NCBI GenBank assembly: GCA_035620975.1 | Contig: DASPFV010000155.1 | Location: 1-6,383 of the forward strand | Length of the DNA: 6,383 bases | From: DASPFV01 sp035620975 | Lineage (GTDB): Bacteria; Acidobacteriota; Vicinamibacteria; Vicinamibacterales; 2-12-FULL-66-21 | Direction: 5' to 3' | In this document: positions 6,340 to 6,383 of the stretch, piece by piece | How positions within the stretch are numbered: the stretch's first letter is position 1 | Layout: each line of letters starts with the position of its first letter | The notes under the pieces: generated by a model | Told to the model about the DNA's origin: nothing | Seen by the model: the letters and a program-made list of their open reading frames with translations, nothing else | Database searches by the model: none | Program-made: the position numbers and the translations under genes

Positions 6340-6383
6340 GTTCATGGTTCCTCGTTCATGGTGCAGGGTTCGGTTCCCGGTTC
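6340..6383 (+). repeat. GTTC-based short intergenic repeat (runs off the window)
   Basis: After the lnt stop, GTTC recurs at 6340, 6347, 6354, 6368, 6373 and 6380. The intervals are 7, 7, 14, 5 and 7 nt, so most units fit a degenerate heptamer GTTCNNN. The 14-nt interval holds a decayed unit, GTGC at 6361. It contains gttcatgg twice and ends in ggttcccggttc. No stem-loop terminator is seen. The array is cut by the window edge, so its full length is unknown. Confidence 0.6.

Noticed and set aside
4795..6345. Long minus-strand frame (516 codons) opposite lnt
   Set aside because: It is antisense to a gene with its full catalytic triad, and the product has no recognisable motif.
6331..6383. Rho-independent terminator after lnt
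   Set aside because: There is no GC stem followed by a T-run. The region is made of GTTC repeats.
1..6383. CRISPR array, tRNA/rRNA, transposase or phage genes
   Set aside because: No spaced identical repeats, RNA folds or mobile-element proteins were seen. Nearly all of the window is accounted for by six co-directional genes.

Overview
The window is a GC-rich stretch from a bacterium, almost fully coding and all on the + strand. It holds the tail of one gene, then five tightly packed genes for envelope proteins. The organism is diderm, or at least lipoprotein-making: it has a signal-peptide TPR protein, a long-form NfeD protease, a slipin, a SPOR-domain protein and apolipoprotein N-acyltransferase (Lnt). 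The high GC, the gene set and the short G/T/C-rich intergenic repeats fit an Acidobacteriota-like genome. That placement is inference; no marker gene here fixes the phylum.

Layout: (1) 2-154, the last 50 codons of an unrecognised upstream gene. (2) 155-237, a short spacer with no recognisable element. (3) 238-1917, a secreted or periplasmic protein with a TolB/FlgO-like N-terminal domain followed by TPR repeats. Its annotated start lies in a CCGTG-rich repeat that includes a 22-bp perfect direct repeat. (4) 1922-3292, NfeD with a ClpP-like serine protease domain, a membrane domain and a C-terminal OB domain. (5) 3311-4069, a slipin (stomatin/SPFH family). (6) 4073-4798, a one-TM protein with a Pro/Ala-rich linker and a C-terminal SPOR domain. 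(7) about 4783-6330, Lnt with its catalytic triad intact. (8) 6331-6383, a GTTC-rich repeat running off the window edge.

Gaps between the five genes are 4, 18 and 3 nt, followed by an overlap, so one operon with translational coupling is likely. NfeD and slipin are a known protease/substrate pair that is usually adjacent. SPOR domains bind septal peptidoglycan lacking stem peptides, and Lnt completes lipoprotein acylation at the inner membrane. The cluster therefore reads as an inner-membrane and envelope-maintenance operon. The joint role of the TPR protein with NfeD-slipin is inferred from position only.

I found no strong sign of a wholly new system. The points most worth checking are the lack of a normal start codon for lnt, the repeat that supplies the first codons of the TPR gene, the GTTC repeat at the right edge, and the operon linkage of the TPR protein to NfeD-slipin-SPOR-Lnt.
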